Source: Megaleporinus macrocephalus (lineage: Eukaryota; Chordata; Actinopteri; Characiformes; Anostomidae). From it: a stretch of 64,000 bases of DNA. The notes beneath the pieces were generated by a model that saw only the letters and a program-made list of their open reading frames with translations, was not told the origin of the DNA and did not search any database. The position numbers and the translations under genes were made by a program. Below, in pieces: positions 61,518 through 64,000 of the stretch. The stretch covers positions 32,471,559 to 32,535,558 of the forward strand of contig CM038708.1 of NCBI GenBank assembly GCA_021613375.1, given 5' to 3'. Position 1 is the stretch's first letter, and the number at the start of each line of letters is the position of its first letter.

Positions 61518-63848
61518 GTAACACATGCACTCTCATGCATACACATGCCATCAATTGCATTCATCAATACATTACATTTGATTGGAGTTTGTTCATATAC
61601 TCTCCTATGGATTAACCGAACAGACGCAGTGTGTTTGTTTTTCTGTTTTCTGTTCTGCATACGACACAAACATTTGCAGGGATTTCTGTCCTACAGCTAA
61701 CAGCTACCGTAACCCAGCTCAATTTAACATGCATGGAGTCACTTGCACATCTAGTAAAAAGTGTGGCTAAAATATGCTGTATAGTCTTAAAGATTTGAAT
61801 ATTTTAACATAAGAGTTGAGATGCTATGTTCTTGTCTCTTTAATAGTTTTACTAGAAACACATTTCAGTGCAGTGTACTGCAACACCCAACTCCCAGCCC
61901 AACAAAGAAGAGCAACAAACATTTGCTGTTTTTTTTTTATAGCAGTGAAGGACAAATGATGCCATGCTTAGTCCTGAGTGTACAGCCGTACAGAGCAGAC
62001 CAACAGAGGAGCCCACACAGAAGACTTTGGCATGCATACCATATTTAACTTGAACAATTCCAGTGAAGTTCAGAACAGTTATAGACCAGGAACAAAAAAT
62101 TCACAAACTTCCTTTGGGGAGGAGGAGAGTTTCAGTAGGTTAAGTCCTTTTTGTAGATGATCATCATAAGTTTTAAGTTTTATATTTATTTTTACAAGAC
62201 ACAACATATTTACACAAATAAATATTCCAGCAAAAAGCCTTTGTGTAATTTCTCACAGGACTATTCTTATATTATATTTACATTCTTGTACCTCCCTGTA
62301 TTTCTAAAGGCAAGTTTGACTACATTTATTTCCCAAAAACCTTTTTTTTACTTTTAACAATCCCAATCAAGTGTCCTTGCAGTGCTGTCCAAAAGTCACT
62401 AACAATATTTAAAAATTAATTTTTAAAAAGTGATTTAATTGGGCAAAAAGTGTTCATTAATTCAGAAAATAAAAAGTGAGAAATAAGAAGTGAGAAGTTT
62501 TTGAATGAACGGTACCTATTTCTTCTCTCTTCTTAATTAATCCCAGCATTAATTATAGCTATCAGCCAATAACTAATTAGCACTTCATGCTGATGGAACT
62601 GAATACACTTGTTCAACGGCTGCAGACATCAAGAAGAAATCTGAAAGCAGATTTTGTTAAAATCAAAGTCAAATCTCAAGATATCACAAGAAATGTTTGC
62701 TATTTTAACAATATTTACGGTAATTTGTTATGTATTTCCACCAGCACAAATGCATTTATTACTAATACATTATTTTAAAGAAAATGCTTATATGCCAATG
62801 ACACTGTGGATAAGAAAGGATAGGCGTACTAAACATCCCATACTTATGTACCTAAATACCTTTATTAGTAACATCTACCATGTTGGTGCACTTTATAGAT
62901 TTACAACTACTGACTCTAGGCAATCTACTGTCATACAATTTATCAGCCCCTCCATACGCCACCACCACAGGGGGGTCATAAAGTAGTTGGTGGACCACGC
63001 TCTGGGTGGTCCTAAAGTAGTTGGTGGACAGTAGTGACAACAACATGATTGTGGCACCATAGTGTGTGTGTTGTGAGAGTGTATCAGACGTAGTGATGTT
63101 CAGAAATGTATGAGATGGTTAAAATAAGTAGACTCGTTCTGAGTAAACGAATTCTGTGTGTTTATGTTACGAACTGGTGCTCTTACATGTATCAGATAAA
63201 TCTAACAGTAACACTGGTGCCAGTATTCCATGGCGTTAACTAAGTACCATTACTTGCTAGGCGTATTCGATTTCCTCTTTGCAAAACCGTAGGCGCCCGA
63301 TGGCCATGGATACACCTACTGTATAGCATGTGCTGTTAGAGTGAGTCAGGTTGAGTAGGAGGATTTGCTTTGGGAGAAAAAGACCAAAACAAGGCTTGGT
63401 AATATAGCAGAGAACAAACGTGACTGATTCTGAGACAGGCTGAGTTGAGAAGTTGATATCCAAATAAAATTATGTAAATTCACTGCTTACTTTATATGCA
63501 CAAGTGCAAACAGAAACAGGCCGAAACCCACTGCAGACACTGGTTTCTGCTCTTTATAAAACCTCGTCTGTTCTACTTGATCCTGTTTGATTGTAATCTT
63601 TTCCCAGTAACGCCACAACAAATTCCTAGAGGTCGACAGTGAAAAGACTTAAACACTGGCTTGAATCTGTAAATGAAGCATTTTGTTTTATGTGCGATCA
63701 GATTTTTCATGTCACGCTCTGGTAAACACTGTATATTCTTTGGGAATAAATGGTGATGTGGGAGCCACCAGTAATTGATTAGCTTTGGCAGTGATTAATA
63801 ACTGTGCGTGAGTTTGGCTGAGAATGTTTGTATGTGTCTGGTTTACAG
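61518..63848. other. intron 21
   Basis: 2.3 kb. An imperfect direct repeat of aaagtagttggtggac lies at about 62980-63030. No mobile element or exon recognised. Confidence 0.5.
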
Positions 63849-63915
63849 AGTGCCCTGTTGGTTACTGCCTCAATGCTGGAACGTGTATAGTGGGACACCA
63901 TGGGCCTATGTGCAT
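63849..63915 (+). CDS. malrd1: malrd1 exon 22: start of an EGF-like module
   Basis: Phase 1 in, phase 2 out, 67 nt, residues 1378-1399 plus a split codon. It encodes ECPVGYCLNAGTCIVGHH and GPMC, four Cys spaced as in an EGF-like domain (C-x4-C-x5-C-x8-C). An EGF-like module after the LDLa cluster fits the C-terminal layout of MALRD1. Acceptor tggtttacag, strong donor gtaagt. The rest of the module and the C-terminus lie beyond the window. Confidence 0.83.
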
Positions 63916-64000
63916 GTAAGTAATGCAGCATATTTTAGACTTTTAAGGAACATTTCATTACTTTCCAAACTAAACACGTTCTTCTACACGGGTACAGGAT

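Noticed and set aside
61076..61615. 179-codon open frame covering exon 21
   Set aside because: Only the part from 61392 to 61517 is LDLa; the preceding part is the polypyrimidine tract and the rest is intron.

Overview
This is vertebrate nuclear DNA. Short exons with GT-AG boundaries sit in long AT-rich introns full of microsatellites, minisatellites and decayed transposons. The repeat types (Tc1-like remnants, L2/Rex-type LINE fragments, tRNA-related SINE-like copies, dispersed MITEs) look like a teleost fish. Several dispersed repeats remind me of those abundant in ostariophysan fishes (characins, catfishes), but that is from memory and untested.

I see one protein-coding gene, on the + strand, across the whole window: an internal-to-C-terminal part of malrd1 (MAM and LDL-receptor class A domain containing 1, also called Diet1). 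I place 22 coding exons between 1452 and 63915. Their phases join without a break into 4201 nt, about 1400 codons, with no in-frame stop. The modules in order are MAM1 (exons 1-3), LDLa1 (exon 3), MAM2 (exons 4-5), LDLa2 (exon 6), MAM3 (exons 7-10), LDLa3 (exon 10), MAM4 (exons 11-12), LDLa4 (exon 13), MAM5 (exons 13-15), LDLa5 (exon 16), MAM6 (exons 17-19), LDLa6 and LDLa7 (exon 20), LDLa8 (exon 21) and the start of an EGF-like module (exon 22). Exon numbers count from the window edge. The start codon and N-terminal part lie upstream; the rest of the EGF module and the C-terminus lie downstream. I found no convincing second gene on either strand.

Layout: 1-18.4 kb holds exons 1-12. 18.4-26.7 kb is an intron with a 26-bp minisatellite made of splice-acceptor-like units. 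26.7-28.5 kb holds exons 13-14. 28.5-42.8 kb is the longest intron, with a 65-bp minisatellite, a complete-looking DNA transposon copy, a 1-kb polypyrimidine tract, a pair of related repeats about 3 kb apart and a MITE with 98-bp inverted ends. 42.8-63.9 kb holds exons 15-22 among Tc1, LINE and SINE-like debris, including a 36/37-bp minisatellite.

The product should be a secreted or membrane-anchored modular extracellular protein of alternating MAM and calcium-binding LDLa modules. In mammals the family is linked to intestinal FGF15/19 production and bile-acid homeostasis; a fish role is inference. I did not find a new biological system. The less usual points are the mosaic intron positions among the six MAM repeats, UG-repeat tracts next to several 3' splice sites, the array of acceptor-like repeats and some clear inverted-repeat elements.
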